Shown here: positions 1-14,900 of the stretch, piece by piece
How positions within the stretch are numbered: position 1 is the stretch's first letter
How the letters are laid out: every line of letters starts with the position of its first letter
Assembly (NCBI GenBank): GCA_018806985.1
Contig: JADANN010000202.1
Span: 1,302,001-1,366,000 of the forward strand
Direction: 5' to 3'
Length of the DNA stretch: 64,000 nt
Origin: Angiostrongylus vasorum
Taxonomy: Eukaryota > Nematoda > Chromadorea > Rhabditida > Metastrongylidae
Notes under the pieces: model-generated
Database searches by the model: none
What the model was told of the DNA's origin: nothing
Seen by the model: only the letters and a program-made list of their open reading frames with translations
Made by a program: the position numbers and the translations under genes

Positions 1-620
1 GAAAGAGATACTGTAACTTCTTTATATCTCCGCTTTTCTTTGTCCGATGATTCTGGCGCTGAATAAGCCGTCGCCAGCTACATGTACTTTCAAGAATTCG
101 GCAGTTCCCATGCACTTTCTGTGTAAGCCTTTGTGTACCCTTCACGAACTCTTTGTACAAGAAATTATACTATCTAAAAAAAGTACACAACCTCTCTTTG
201 AGCACTATCCCTGATCCCCTCTGTAAAACCCCACCCATTACAGACAGAATATAAGGAGCACCTTTAGTCATCAAGGACAGTGCCTGTCCTCCAGCCCACC
301 AGTGTCTGTCTTCCAATCTACCAGTGCCTAGGTTCCAACCTCCAGCACTTAGCGCTTACCTTTCAGTCCCTGAATTCCTAAGTGCCCGACTCCAGTGCCC
401 GCCTAGCTTCCTTTAAGTGTATCACTTGTTCTCATTTCAGTCTCGCTCGCATCCACCCAGCTTACATATCGTCAAATATTACACATTATTATTGTATCGT
501 TGTTGTTGTTATAAACTGTTATAACCCATACTCGAGGTTATTCAAGACAGTTACGGGAAAAAAAGTCCCGCGTGGAGAATTCATATAAAGTCGAGCATTC
601 CACATACAGTTGGCGGACAA
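1..620 (+). repeat. LTR-like repeat, copy 1 (cut by window start)
   Basis: It shares long stretches with 20396-21000, for example CTTGTTCTCATTTCAGTCTCGCT, then TATTATTGTA...GTTGT...TATAAACTGTTATAACC and CTCGAGGTT...CAGTTACGG. There is a TATA-like CAGAATATAAGG at about 250, and it ends near ACAGTTGGCGGAC, which resembles the LTR end plus primer-binding start of BEL/Pao elements. No internal coding sequence adjoins, so it may be a solo LTR. Confidence 0.5.
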
Positions 621-639
621 AAGACAAATCCGACCAACT

Positions 640-1600
640 CTTAATCCACTAGCTAACTCGCACACCTGTAATGGCTCACCTGGAAAAAAAGTGGTTCAGA
701 AACACCCTGTAGTTTGATTTTTACGTTAGCATCTCTGTTCACTTGAATACTGACTAGTCTACACCTTGTCGCATCAGCTCACATTGTATATTTCTAATGC
801 TAGGCTCTCCTACAAAATGAACCTGATTGCACCGGTGTTGATGTATCGTATTTGAAAGTATCCTTCATATTAGTTTTCCAGTCTGTTACAGAAACCACTC
901 TCGATACTATATACTCTCGATCATTTGGTCTTCCTTTTACTGCGCCACCATTATCTCCCTATGTTTCTTGGTCATATTGTGTTTTATGTGGAACGTCTTC
1001 CTCATACTACTTCAATGGACTATGGTATATCAAACTAAAAAAATTGTAGTATCATATTATTATGATCTTCTTTTTAAGGTAATTTCTTACTGGTTACCTT
1101 ATCCTCATTTATTGACAATATTTATCGCCTCATCGCTTTACTGTTACGATATTGTCATATTGTTATCATTGGGTCATTGTTAATACAAACGAATTTAATA
1201 CCCAAGTTCCAGGTTTGCGCTTTGAACACAACAAGCATAGGATCCGCATGGAGAAGAGCGGGCAGATATAACCTGATTCAAGCAAGAAGCTCAACTCCGT
1301 TTGACAATTCATTCAAAGGAATAAGGCGGCCTCCAGCATCTTCACTCGGAGACCAGTAGTTGTGGATCCATCTAACAACTACAGCCTGTAGTTCAAATTT
1401 AGTACCGTAAAATCAGTTTTTATTTCTTGGCTCTCACCTTTAGCGTCTCATAGGTTAAGGGCTTAATACCCATATATTGCACAGAACTATCAAGCAGTAG
1501 AGTATATACGACCAAAGAAGTGTGGTGGCTTAAAAGTACCTTCAGTGTATAATACAATATAATAAAGGCAGTTTATAATACAACAGTATCTTTAGTTCAA
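640..1600. other. no recognisable feature
   Basis: AT-rich sequence after the LTR-like repeat. Only short open frames with no protein-like composition. Confidence 0.5.
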
Positions 1601-2345
1601 TGGAATATCCCGGAGGAACCAAGAACTCTATCCCTCCGGGGTCGGCAAACTGATGTCGGACATACTTGCGAAGATATAAAACAATGATGACCGTTTATAT
1701 GCAACGCAAAAATTGCATAGTTTGCCCTAATGGTAGAGACGTTTATTGCACGAGCTCGGGTATAGTTTAACTGATCTCCTGTAAGGCGTGCGGAGACGAA
1801 TACATTGGCGAAACGGGCAGACCCCTCTGTGTCCGCATAAAAGAACACCTAGTCAGCAAACGTATACCAAATACCCCCACTGGGCACGCATAGGACCCAG
1901 AGATGTAGTGGGGAGGACTTTGAAGTACGTGTCATGACCCTCGCATAAGAATCGAGAACACAAGCGCGCAAAACTCTTGAGGCGTTCTGGATTAATTCCA
2001 GAAATCCGAAAATGAGCTGCAAGGAAGAATGCCTCATTATCACGCGTGATATTGGGCAGTATATATGGCTGTTATTTTAATGGGAGGGGCATATTACGCT
2101 TCCATGTGAACTCTGTGCGGTTGGTCTCCACGCGACATACACAGTGGAAGCCTCATAGAAAGCGGTGAGTGTGCAAAGCTGTGTTCAATGTGATTGAAAT
2201 CTTGGTTCAGCGTTTTCTATGTTTGGTTATGGAGGTGTTTGCCGAATAGATTGCAGTCAACTTGACCTTTCCAGGCCCTGGGGAAGGCGAAGTCCGCCGA
2301 AACGTCAGCTTGTTCGTGAATAAAGAATAAAAATGACACCTCGTG
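1600..2345 (+). mobile_element. Penelope-like (GIY-YIG) fragment
   Basis: The plus strand reads LISCKACGDEYIGETGRPLC and VRIKEHLVSKR near 1765-1865 with internal stops, then the same non-coding tail as at 55 kb, ending in a decayed hammerhead-like core (2274-2311). It sits downstream of the PTR gene end. Confidence 0.75.
2274..2311 (+). ncRNA. hammerhead-ribozyme-like core, decayed
   Basis: CTGGGGA stands in place of CTGANGA, with GGC/GCC stem and GAAACGTCAGCTT intact. It is at the 3' end of a Penelope-like fragment. Confidence 0.35.
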
Positions 2346-2684
2346 TTTACTCAACAAGAATGCGAACTAAAAACAATGAGTTCATACGGTCCTTAAGTTT
2401 AAAGAAGCAATTCGGCGTTAAGTTGGGGCTTTGCAGGTTAAAAATTCGTTACCTGCCCTTTTATTTATCGTTAAGAAAATTTATCGTTAATTAGCACCTT
2501 TGGTCGTCATAGTTGGAAATAAAAGTGTACGATTTTCACATCACAATGTTTTGGTTTGGAAAAAGTTTTAAATAATAGTTCATTTCAATAATAACTTCAT
2601 AAACATCGGAATATACGGCAAAAACATTTCCTTTGAAAAACACAAAGATAGATGGCCAAACAGATGAGCTTCTCGACACTTTCA

Positions 2685-2912
2685 TTAGCTGCTAAAATTT
2701 TTCAGCGCTAAATTGTCGGTCTTTTTAGCAGCGCAAAAGAATTCCCGACCAGCCAACGACACAGGAATCCATGAGAGTATTAAAGGAATGAGGAAGAGCG
2801 CGTAAATCGTTCCAATCAATAGACAGCATAAATTGATAACAGCCAACCATCGGAAAACGGCCACGTTTGTGAAGATCATCGGGACGAACGGCAGAAAACT
2901 GCACAGTCTACT
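2685..2912 (-). CDS. PTR terminal exon: TM11-TM12 and stop
   Basis: The acceptor TGCATTTGCAG is in phase. It encodes [20 protein letters not shown] (TM11), [20 protein letters not shown] (TM12) and a short charged tail ending KNFSS-stop. The IG..HALFFLPV.LS consensus of PTR proteins is obvious. An AATAAA-like signal lies about 220 bases past the stop. Confidence 0.92.
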   Translation of the reverse strand, partial: SRLCSFLPFVPMIFTNVAVFRWLAVINLCCLLIGTIYALFLIPLILSWIPVSLAGREFFCAAKKTDNLALKNFSS

Positions 2913-5900
2913 CTGCAAATGCAAAAAGGTGTTGTAGTACTACATGAAACACAACTACGATGATACTGAGGTATCTACAAGCACCCGTGGCTCCGAGTTC
3001 TGCTGGTATCTGAGCATCATTGTGGTGGCACTGTAGTAGTTCAGCACTAATATTGAATTAGTGGTATGGACATTCAGAATCTAGGAACAATTTTCCTGGA
3101 TAGTTAAAGGAGAGTGTTGTTGTTCGATTTTGTCTAAAACGTCTGAAAGAAGCAAAGAAAGCGCCGTCATTGGAAACATCGCATAATAATACCCGTACTG
3201 TGGTTATTAAAAGAACCTACCAAGCAGACAGAGCCTCTCATCCTTCCAGTGACGGTATATTGGTAGTGTTGGGATCCTCGGAATATATAGAGTCAGGTCA
3301 CATAAATAAGAAAATAAATAAGAGTTGTTTGGGGAGTTTCCATCTTCTCTTTTGGATTATTTTTTACTGCTTTTGATTTTTTCAACTTCGAGAATCGAGG
3401 TTGCATCACATTTGCTAAGTCTCTTCTCGTATAGGAATGGTGGAAAAGTTATACTTCGTAGAGCAGTTCCGACCACAGTCAGATAGAGTTCCTGTGTAGG
3501 ATAGATCAACTCCCTGGTCCAAGAGCGTAATAGGATTGCGTTCGTTTCGACACTGTCAAATGCTTTTTCATAGTCGCCAGAGGTCAAAACACGGAGTAGG
3601 TCATTTCGACGCTGTCAAACGCTTTCCGTAGTTGAAAAAGTCGGGACTGCGGGCCAATGTTACTGCCACGAGCTACAGTGAACCTGGACACGGTTATAGT
3701 GTGGTCCATGCAGTGTCCTCTCCAGGTCTTTCTTGCTCAACTGCTTGTATCCCATCCTAAATGCTTCATGAGAACGACAAGAAAATCTAGGATAATCTTG
3801 GTGAATAGCTTGCACAGTACACCCAGGAATCATATTGGACATTTACGAAGATCCTTCGGTCACCATTCTTGGACAGGATAACCGTTTATGACATTCTTTA
3901 TTGTTGTCCTATTTTTGCCTCAAGAAGATCGGATACCATATGGAGTGAGAGAAATACATGCAGTTTATAGCTTCTACTTCAACTGTAGCTGCAATGAAAT
4001 AAAACCTGGTCCTGTGGCTTTTTTCATGCCTTCTATTGCAGCTCAAATTTCAGGGTTAGAGACTCGGATCGTTTGCCTTCAGCAGGAATTTCGAAGACCA
4101 AAGTGGATATTGTGAGACAAAAGGGTTGGTACAGTCCAATATGAATTCGATATTATGGCTGCACGAGGTGGTGGTCCCATTTTTGCTGATCAGGGATGAT
4201 AGAGATGCCACTCTTTTATAACAGAACGGGGCCTGACAGCATCTCCTTAGGCTTGTTCGTTTTTGGGATAATTTCAACAGCCTTTCCTCCCAGTACCGAT
4301 GTAACTCCTTCCATAAATATGCATTCATTACCAGTACAATGGTGTTTGGTAGTGAAATCAACCTTAAGTTTCGTTCTGTTTCTGAACAACTCCTTAGAGC
4401 TCATGGATATGATATCTGAACTTCTTGTTTGAGGAACTGAGGCGAGTTCGGTGCAAGTTTTAAGCACTCCGACAGGCGACTTGTAGTCCTTAGTCGGGTC
4501 ATGCTTTATTTGCTAGTCATATGAAAAGAGGATTTCATTGAGAATATCGTACATGATTTGTTTCGTTTTCCTTGGACGATGAGAGCTCTTTTCCTGCTTA
4601 TGGCCGGATCGAATTCACTGCTTCCGATATAACTACAAACACGTTTTTATACTATTTATTTACAGTAGAAGACGTTTCGGCAGATTTCGCTTTCTTCAGT
4701 GCTTGGAAGGTTCAAGTTTTCTGTGAAAGAGCCAAATACTTCCGTTATTTTAACAGAAAACCTTAAAAACTAAATTCCAATTCTCACATTGTAAACAACG
4801 CGGCATCTTCACCCTGATCGTTTGCTACGAGTCTTCCACTCAGCATTCCACGTTGAGAGCAAACGCACAGAGTTCAAATGGATGAACTGTATGCCTCTTT
4901 CACGCCAATTCCTGGCGCAGGAGTATGAAACTTCAGCGCGTGAAACCCTCGAAGCATTCCGGATAAATTTCAATAATTCTAAATTGGAAAACAAAGAGGA
5001 ATGCTTCGTTCTCACGAGTAATTTCGCTGAATGTCTAGAATGGTATTTTAATGTGAAAGCGGCATATTATCACTATCCAGTCATTTCAACTGTGTATTTA
5101 TTTTCCACGTGGAAGACTCAATGAGGTTTCTACCGACTGAAACTTAGATTTCGTAGTTGTTTTTTCTGCTGGCATTACTGCAGCACTTGAACAAATGGAT
5201 TGCAGTCGAGTGCACTTTTCCGTGTTCTGAAGATGGCGAAATCTGCCAAAACATAGGCTACTTTAAATGAATGTTATATTAACTACACCATATTCGCTCG
5301 CAATGAAAGCATGCGAGAACGAGCCTTTTGTTCTTCACCCTCTTCACTAAAAGCAGGGTGCTCTTGCATGTACTTTACGTCACTCGTCTCATCTTTCTCA
5401 ACTCTGAAACTAAATCGCTTATCATATTATCTCTAGGCCTGGGTACATTCCTAGAGCCTTTCAAGTTATTCCTTTCGTTATGAGTACATGATCAGTTTAC
5501 CAGAATTGAAAAAAAGGGTTGAAAGGTTGCTGCAAGACAATATTGTCTGGTTAGGCCCATCTCGCTCCATCTTTCATTACAACCTGTACTATAGCGAAAT
5601 TCTCGCCATGAATTCATTGTATAGCTCATGAAATGTCTTTATGGGTGATTAAGAACTTCCCATTTTTCCAAGGCCGTTTCCTTATCAGCAGGCCTCCTAG
5701 AGAATGCAATTGGCATGGTACTAAATTTAGTATTTTCGCGATACATCAATCAGCTTCACAGTTATGTAGATACCGTCTATCGCATTGGATGATAATGATA
5801 CTTATCCCCAAAATAGCATTTTATCCAACGCTTTGTCTTTTCTATCGTGTGGCATAAGAAATGAAAAACGGTCACGCTTGCTTTCCACTGAGTAGGATCA

Positions 5901-8900
5901 GCGACAGATACGAAGGATTAAATGCTCTCCATCATTAAAAAAAAAGATGCAACATTTTCTTCCATAAAATGTGCATATTTGAAATCCTTTAAATTGCTCA
6001 CCATTGCAACTGGAATCAGTGTTATCTTCAACGTCTTGGCCAACCGATGTTCTTTGCCGTTGGTGGAGTGACTCTCGGAGGCCGCCTATTAAAAGTGCGC
6101 TTCTTCCTCAATCATTCATTCCAGAAGTAAAGTTATAAAAGGATCTTTCGAAATAGAAACAAGTTGATAGATAATAGTGGCAAAATTCATTTCGAATACT
6201 TTTTGGAATGCGTAGCAAATGTGGCTTCCGTGTGTTGAAGCAGAGGCTGCCACAGTAAGGAGAAATGCAGTTGAAAAGGGATTAAGCACCATGCCCATCA
6301 GTGAAGAAATGCAATATGTTTCTGCAATTGTGCAACTTTTTGATAGAAACACGAATGATTAGGAATAAATAAGAAACTTGCGTTTTCTACCTAAGTAAAT
6401 TGATGCTGTGGAAACAATAGCGACAAGAGAGACAGCTAGATTCCCAATAAGAACCAGTGATACCACAGAATACATGGTGACAACGAGTAGAGGAATGCTG
6501 TAGAAAAATCTCACAAACCACAAACAAAAACTGAGGCCATGTTTCCAATGATCTAAAGTGTAAACTAACCAGAAAGTGACATATGGGATTTGTAGAATCA
6601 CGTCCACCATACCGACTTCTGTGTCGAAAGGAACGGTGTCGAATTCAGGATATTTGGCGACGATCTGATAGAAAGTTAGACGAAATCAGTCAAGCGCTTT
6701 CTTGCAAGGTCCCAAACCACAGAAAAATTGCGATGACGTTAAAAAGTCGTTGTTATGAGAAACAACAAATTAGTTTGAAGCAATGCCACTGACCTGCCGA
6801 CAATGTGACAACAGCACCGCTTTGTCCATCATACTACGAGCCCCTTCGAAGGCACCAAAGTACAGCATACTTGTTATGACGGAATTGTTTCTGAAACAAT
6901 GTTTCTAGAAAGTTCAAATCTTTCTCTGTGTATGCAAAGGTCATGAAGCAGGAGAGAAAATGAAAAATTATTATTATCATACCCATCAAGGCGATAGCGC
7001 ACACCAGAATTCCAGGCCTTGTAGACATGGTGTGTGATGAAATCCTCGAATTGCGTCATATTTAAAACTGAAATTAGCTTCTCCAAAAGCATTTTCGAGA
7101 ATGAGTTTCTGTATACATAATGTGCATAGTTAATATCTCTCATGTTCTAGTTAGTCTGTTTTCAGGAAACACTTCCAAAATATTTCATAAAGTTCTTCTA
7201 GTAAATGTCTTATAATGCTCAAATATTGCCAAGTGTAGGAATTCGTGATATTCACTGAAACTAAATCCTATCATGTATTTCGCGAATCTCGATCATATCG
7301 GTATCATGAGGATGGTATAGCTGTGCTCAATGTTGTTGTTGTCGTTGTTCAATGGCTGACGTTCCGGCGACACCGCCTTCCTCAGAGCCGTGCCGTTGGA
7401 TCACCCGTGTATTGTTCTCGAGGAATGGCCTATGCTATCCTCGCGTAAAAAAGAGCACATCGTAAGAACATATATATATAGAAATATCGAGTATTACGCC
7501 GAAGTTTATAAAAAGTCGATCTTCTGAGTTATATCTGTATTCATATTTTACTAACCGTCTTTGTTGAGCCGACTCGAGGTTGGTATAAGTTATTGTTCTT
7601 GTTGCTGTTATTGTGGTTCGACGACAAACGTTTCGGCGACTTCGCCTTCTTCAGAGCCCTGTTGCTGCGAGTGGTCGTCCCACGTGAATCCACAGATGGT
7701 CCCCACACGCAACAAATGCCACCCATCGAACCATAGCAACGACAACAACAATAACGACAACTTATAGCAACATCGTGTCAGCTCAATAAGGGTAGTTTGT
7801 AAGATTATATGCATATATGATAACTATTATATCTGCCATATAACCACCTTCTAGTCACCAACACACGGGACGAATTCAACTTCTACTAATTGGCATAAAC
7901 AGAAGCAATTGCACATTCGTTGCCACGTTAAAATAGAAATGATTGCAAATGAGTAATGCAAAATCGGGTGCTTTGGTAAAGAAGATCACAAAGACAATAC
8001 AAATACTTCTTCATACACGCAGCATTCCGTGTATGAAGAAGTATTTCTATTCTCGGTCGGTCCTAGTGATTGCCAAATGCGTCAAGCAATCGCCAGCACA
8101 ATCGTCATTTGTCCATGTCGAACGCAATATAGCACAATGGTTGTTGCTAATTCAGGTAACTCGCTAATTTTTGTCGGGTTGGCTTCCTCACTGGTGCGTT
8201 TGATAGTTGGTGGAACCCAATCGCTAACGGTTCTTGTCCACTGATTGTCGTTAACGTGTTCATCGCAACACATACTTGAAGCACCAAAGTTGCCGAGCAG
8301 TTATTGGCGAATTTCAACATACGATGACATTGAAATTTCATTTCCTGAATGTTTCTGGTTCCCCTCCTTTTTAAGGAAAGAAGAGGAGAAGGAGATGGTG
8401 TCATCCTGCCTAGAACTTCAGCAGAAAGAACGAGTTTGTTTAGTGAAAGTATTTTATACACCATAATGATGCTGAAATATGAGAAGCTCGGAACTTCAGG
8501 TGCGCTTCGAAGCAGCGATTGCCCTTTCCGGCGGCGCATGTATTGTCCACTGCACCAACTGAGGACCTTGCTTTCTCTTTGTTTTAACCAGTATTTTACC
8601 CTAATGGCGCCACCAGCAATCACCGCCCAACGGGATCGATCAAGGGAGCACAAATCGGCATTGAACAGAGTTAAGCGGAGGCTGGAGTTGAGACTAAATG
8701 TTTCAACTTTTATTTACTGTCTACTTCTAATGAACAGGTATTATGTGAAATACAGTCACTTTGTGATTTCGACTGAAGCTTCGGCTTAGCTGGATTTAAC
8801 GCCGATTTGTGTCCATTTCTCAGATCGATCCCGTTAACGACTGACTGCTGATAGCACCGTTAAGGTGACTGGTTGAGAGGAAGGCAAAGCAAGGATCTCA

Positions 8901-11900
8901 TTGGTTCAGTGGATAATACGTGAGCCCCAGGAAAGCTTAATGGCTAGTTCGAAGGGCAAGTGAGGTTCCAAATTATGCTCACATCTCTGCATCAGTGTGG
9001 TTCTATTTCACATAATACGCTGCGATGAAAAAGTACGCAGCAAATGAAAGTTAAAATGTTTGAAACACTGTTATATGATTTTCTTCTTTATTGGAACATT
9101 CTCGTGTCCAAAATGTTGAGGAGGGCTTATTTTCAGTTAGCGTGGACAGCCTTGGTCATTACGATACTGTTTGCTTTTTTCTCATTTTGACGGTAAAATT
9201 CCACAGGTCCCTTGTCGAGAACTAGCATGTGAGATGGGTTTGCCTATTGGTAACCAATCTAGTTTTCCCAATTATAGGGTAAGTTTGCTTAGAGGTGAAG
9301 ATATCGAATCACATGCTGTGTATATTCTAGTTATTGGTGTACAAACTTTGGCCGAATCAACGTGGAGAATGCAATCCATATATTAGCAAACACAAGCATG
9401 CAAGCATGCCTTCGTTTTATTGAAATACTGGAAATTCTTTCGTTCGTAAAAATATACATGCCATTTCAAGATATAAGGGACAAGATCCATCCTCTGAAAC
9501 CAGTTTAACCACACGTCGCTCATGTAGAGGATGACTACTTCAATGAGAGGAAATGATGGAATTCTCTTCATCGCATGTTTCTTTTAATGAGATTACCTTT
9601 AGTAAAGGAACGGAAATTATCACTGGAAAAGGGGCATTGCTCAATTGCAAGGACCACACTTCAATCAACTAAATCTTCATTTATAGAGTAAATACTCAGC
9701 TAAAGAGATCAGTTATAATGTTAACTTTTTATTTACTGCCTTTCACAACTGTTGTGGAGCGCCTCTAACCACTGTGCAACAAGCGCCCCTCCAAACAGAG
9801 TTTAGACAAATAAAATGCTTTTGTGAAGAGGAGGAGAGCGCTCGATAGCAATTAGACGGATCAAACAATAAAATGGAATTGAAGGCGTTCGAATATTCTA
9901 CAGGGAAACATACAAGACAAGAAGTGCTCGAAACTCAAGGTGGATACGGTTTTGTGGATAAGTGGAACTCGTAGACTTCACCACTATAATTGAAACAAGC
10001 CACCTTTATGAAAGAGATGGCGGAGAAAAAGGGCAACCAGGACTCTGACGTATAGTGATGACTGGCCATCCATTTGTTCAATTAAGCGTTAGCACATTCA
10101 TCAGTTTTTCTACCGTACTTTCATAATTAATTTTCTCAAAAATAAATGAACCTGTCTCATTTCCAATCATTCCTGTGTGTCGTTCGTAATCGTTAATCCA
10201 CATCATACCCGAGTTTTTAATGTTACCCGGCAACGATTCGATTTCAGATATCATTTTTCTAAATTGTTGATATGACGATGGATCATCGAACTGTGGTGGT
10301 TTCTCGATAAAAAATACAATGTTGAAAAACTCCGGCCACACCTGAAGCAGATGTTGTTAAATCGTGATTTCCAACGTAATTATGCGGAGTGCTGTTTTTC
10401 ACTACCGTGTCTACGAACTATCGCTATCATAGATCGCCGACTTTTCAGAGCATGCCAAAAATAATGCGTGAACTCACGATATCGTTCATAAAACGGACAC
10501 CTCTGTTATTCGGTGAGTCTGCAGGAAGAAAATCACGATAATCGATGTTCGCTTTCACCTCGGCGAATCCCAGATACGTGGTGAGGGCGAGACATAGACA
10601 TAACAGCGATGCGATAAAGATTTTCGGCCAGGTCGAATTTGAAAGAAAATGTGCGTATCGACCTGAAGAATTCAATCATCTTTCGTATCTTAAAGTTTTC
10701 AAATAGGATCCCAAAATCAATTGCATTTAGTTATATTGTGGAGGTTTCCGATATCACCGTTAAAAATTTACGTCCTATTTCAATTTCTATTTCCAATGTG
10801 TAATAATATTTATCCAGGGATCTCCTTCATAGAGGTATCTCATGCCCGTTGGTGGCGAGGCAAAGTGGCAGTGCGATCCCAGATGGTGGATAGGGAGTCA
10901 ATCGTACACCAAAAGCAACCTCATGCTTTCCTGAGACGCAGGTGGATCCAGGGGATGGACTCCTTGTTTCTGTTGCGCCGATTTGGCACAAAGTTTATGT
11001 ATTTGCGAGGCGTATTCATGGATGCGCGTTTGAGTGTGTTCTCGTTTATGTGGATTGTATTCTACGAGTCAATTTGGCCAAAAGCCTGCAATCAAGGGAC
11101 AGAAGTATATGGGAGGCGGTTAGGAGTCGCCTCCAACAAATAAGCTCCATGTCCACTCTCGGAGAGAAAGCAGGCTACCCGTGACCATACCCGGCCTCCA
11201 GGTTCAGAACTCATCAAGCTATACGTAGATATTGAACGCTAGACACACTAAGACAAGTGAGTCTCATTCCCATGCCCTCGAAAGACCCCACGATACGGCA
11301 GCTTTGGATAAGATTGGTCCGGAAAGGCTGCTAAAACCTCAGGGCCATTTTAGCTGCCTAAGCCTCGAGGGATTAAGAAAACGACCTGTACCACCAATGT
11401 CTCTGTTGTCCTAAAATCTTAAAGGATCACTCTTTACAGAGATTCCACTCCTCGTCGAAAAGAGAGAAAGAAAGGTAAATTTAAAGAACGAAGTCCCAAA
11501 ACCGTCAAAATTGGAATTATGCGGATCATTAGTTGGCTCTTAAGAAAATACCATTGTTGATAACATCTACGAGGAATATAATCGGGTCATTCAACATCCT
11601 CACGTCACAGCTATGAAAGCTGAGAGTCTGTGCGCCACTATGGAGCGTCAGTCTCCAGAAACGGTTGAGCTGATGTGCCAATGCGGAATGGCGCAAGCTA
11701 TAGAAAACAGCCCCTTTAACGTCCGAGCGTGCAAAACGTTGCAGAAAGGAGACAAGGGAAATCCTTAAGGAGAGAAGAGCAGCAGTTACGGTCGAAGCGG
11801 CAGAGGATGGGAAAAGCCCACAGAAATTTCACCAATTGCAACACCTAGATAATTACACTTCGATGCCCAGGCAGCTAGAAAGGCAATGGAGAAAATCATT

Positions 11901-14900
11901 CACGTCTACTACTCAGATCCCTTCAATAGATACGTCCTCTTGCTCTCACAAGAAATAAAGGAGGAAGGAGGTAGCGTCCCACCGTTTCCCGTCTACGAAA
12001 TCCGACACTCAGTTTTGTCGGTTAAGAATGGAATAAGGCCCAGTCCGTACAAATGAAGAACCTTCATCCATTCCTCATGTACACACTTTCTCTGGTCTTC
12101 ACCTGTTACCTGTCAGAATGAGAAATTCCTTAAGCGGAAGGACAGAAAAACTGTTCTTGTTCAAAAAACGTGACCTCTATGATATCACAGCTATTACCCA
12201 CCCTGTTCGCTGCTTGCCGTCCACATACTCTTCATTCGATTCATTTTAACGGGATGAAAAAAACACTGGACGAAGGACAGCCATATGCGCAAGCAGGTTT
12301 CCAGAAGGATTCAGTTAGTACGGCGCGCCACATCCATACGATAACGAGACTCATTGAAGCGTTGCAAAAGTACAAAGGATCGCCTTGCCTCACTTCCATC
12401 TATTTAAGCAAATCTTTTGATTCAGTTGAGAGAGAAACAACCATGGAAACACTGGACAGCCAGGGTGTCCTTCTTCAGTGCACAAAAGATTCTTCGTGAA
12501 CCATATAAAAGTTTCACAACCGAAATATCGTCATTACTAAACAATATTAACATCGAGGTAAGAAAGGCAGCTATGCAGGGCAATACTATCTCGCAACAAT
12601 TATTCACTGCACCTTTCAAAATATCACGCCAACAATGGAAATGGACACTGTGGAAGTGAATCGACGGACGGAAATCAAACAATCTTCCCTTTCTGATGAC
12701 ACATTCTTATTACAGTGAGCGTTATCCGAGGGGGAACGAATTCTACCCGACTTTGATCAGGCTTCTAGAAAGATTGGTCTTTGACTAAATCTTACAAGAA
12801 CGATGCTCATGAAAGACGGATTAATTTCGCGTGCCCCCTTCGACAGAATGAATTTCTCTAAATGCTCCAGCTACATCTATCCACCTATGAAAGCCAACAT
12901 TATGAACTACTTAGCTCCACAGTTGAGCTGAAGGAAGCAAGCGACGTGTGGAGTTTTCAAGAGCATCGAGGATATAGTGAGAAGAACAAAGGACACCTGA
13001 GTACCCGCCCACTTTTTGACTCCACGATTTTTCCTGCCTTAACGTATGCGTCAAGAACATGGTCTCTGCAACACAAGTGACGTTAGCGACAGGATTCCTC
13101 GGGATATCAAACGTTTTGCAGGAAGACCTCAGACCCGATGGTCAGAGTTCTTCACGTAAAGAAAGATCTGGTGCCCAAGGTGTCGACGAGCGAACACAGC
13201 CCACTGTCATAGTTTTTCGCGCGACAAGGAATGATGGGAGATTTGAGGCGCCCGCTAGAGCCACTCGACCATAATGGGAAGACAGGTGATAAGAGCAATA
13301 AGGCGAATAATATTTATAAATCGAAGTGTATCAAAGAGTGCTCAAATTTAACTTCTAATCTCAAAAGAAGAGGTACGATACTACTATCGACTTAAACATG
13401 TTTTTTTGTTACTAATCAGTGCTGAAGTTGAAATAATTTCGGTAATGCTCAACAAACCATCTTTTTCTCAGCAGCTTTTTTCGGAACCCACTTTTTCAGA
13501 AGCTGAATGGCTAAATATGAAAACAGTTCACATACACATACCTAAGAACATATCCATCATTTTTTTCTCAGGTAATTCAGGAAGTTTCTGGACTTCTTGT
13601 ACTAAAGCACGATGCGTTGTAACAGGAGAGCACCATACCATTACGGCTGGGAAGAAAAATATCTGAATTCATTGGATTACGCTTGATCCACATTGACTGT
13701 TCAGTTGTAGTAAGAAGGCAAAGTTACCTGATTCATATAAAGGAATAGGACAGTGACGCCCAGGTAGCATGAAAAATTGGCGAATTCTTCGATAGGAAAT
13801 AGTATGCCGGTGAGAAGCCCTATTGAAGTCCCCGAGACGATCGTCACTGATGGAACAACGGCGGCGAACACCTGTAGAAACACAGGCATTCATTATTCCC
13901 ATATGAAAGAAGACTTGTGATTTCAACTACAGCCTCAGCTTAACTTGGTTCAATTGCTGATGACACTGATCGATAGAAATAGCTGAGAGATAGGCGAAAC
14001 GAAAGACCAGCATGGTGTGGTGGTGAACGCGTTGGCCCCAGAAAGGGGTAATAGCGTGTTCGTTTCCCAGTTTTGGAGTTTTGCAAATTTCTCAGCATCT
14101 TGTGGTTGAAAGAAGACTATTAAGCCGCCCAAACGTTAAACTATGCGTTTCTTCGTAAACGTTTCTTAATTACAAAAGTGAACGTCAATTTATAGAGTTT
14201 GACGTCAACACAGAGTGAGGAAGCAATGATCGCCTATGAAGTTTGACCAACAGATGACACCTGCAGCAATAATATTAAACGTCATTACAAGTTAAACAAG
14301 ATGCCAAGTGACATTTACTTAGTTAAGTACTTAAAAGGCTGTTCATTATGATCCCACGTACAATAGCTCATTGTTTACTCGTTTTCTTTTCTGAAATAAC
14401 AATCATCCATGGTACCTATCAACGTCGAACGTGAACATGTACATGAGTGTCGGTCATTTATGATCACAAGAAGTACTCGCAGCTTTGAATACAAATCCTT
14501 GTTTTGGGCACAAATCTGTGAACCTATTTTATGGCGGTTGTCCTTAAAGACGCTTGCATGGTCTTGGATTCCACTTCACTGTTCTTATAATTTATCAGTC
14601 GTTAATAATTTTCAGTGGTGAACAGTTCATCTATGTTCCGCCTTCGAAGAACACTTAAAAGTTTCTGTAGATCTTGGACAAAGCATAAATTTCAAAGGCC
14701 CAGACTGCGCATTCCGGTTGGATGTTGCACGTGGCTATCATGTTTCAGAAGACATCCCACAAACGATCAAGTACTTAATGTTAACTTATTATTTACTGTC
14801 TATTACAGTTTTCCATGGAACGGTATTAGGTGTGAAACAACTACAATGATGTTGAGATATTTGGAGAACTCTGGACCGCAGGTGTCTGCGGTGAGGAACG

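Noticed and set aside
13406..13666. Plus-strand frame over PTR exon 12
   Set aside because: Antisense shadow of a confidently identified exon.
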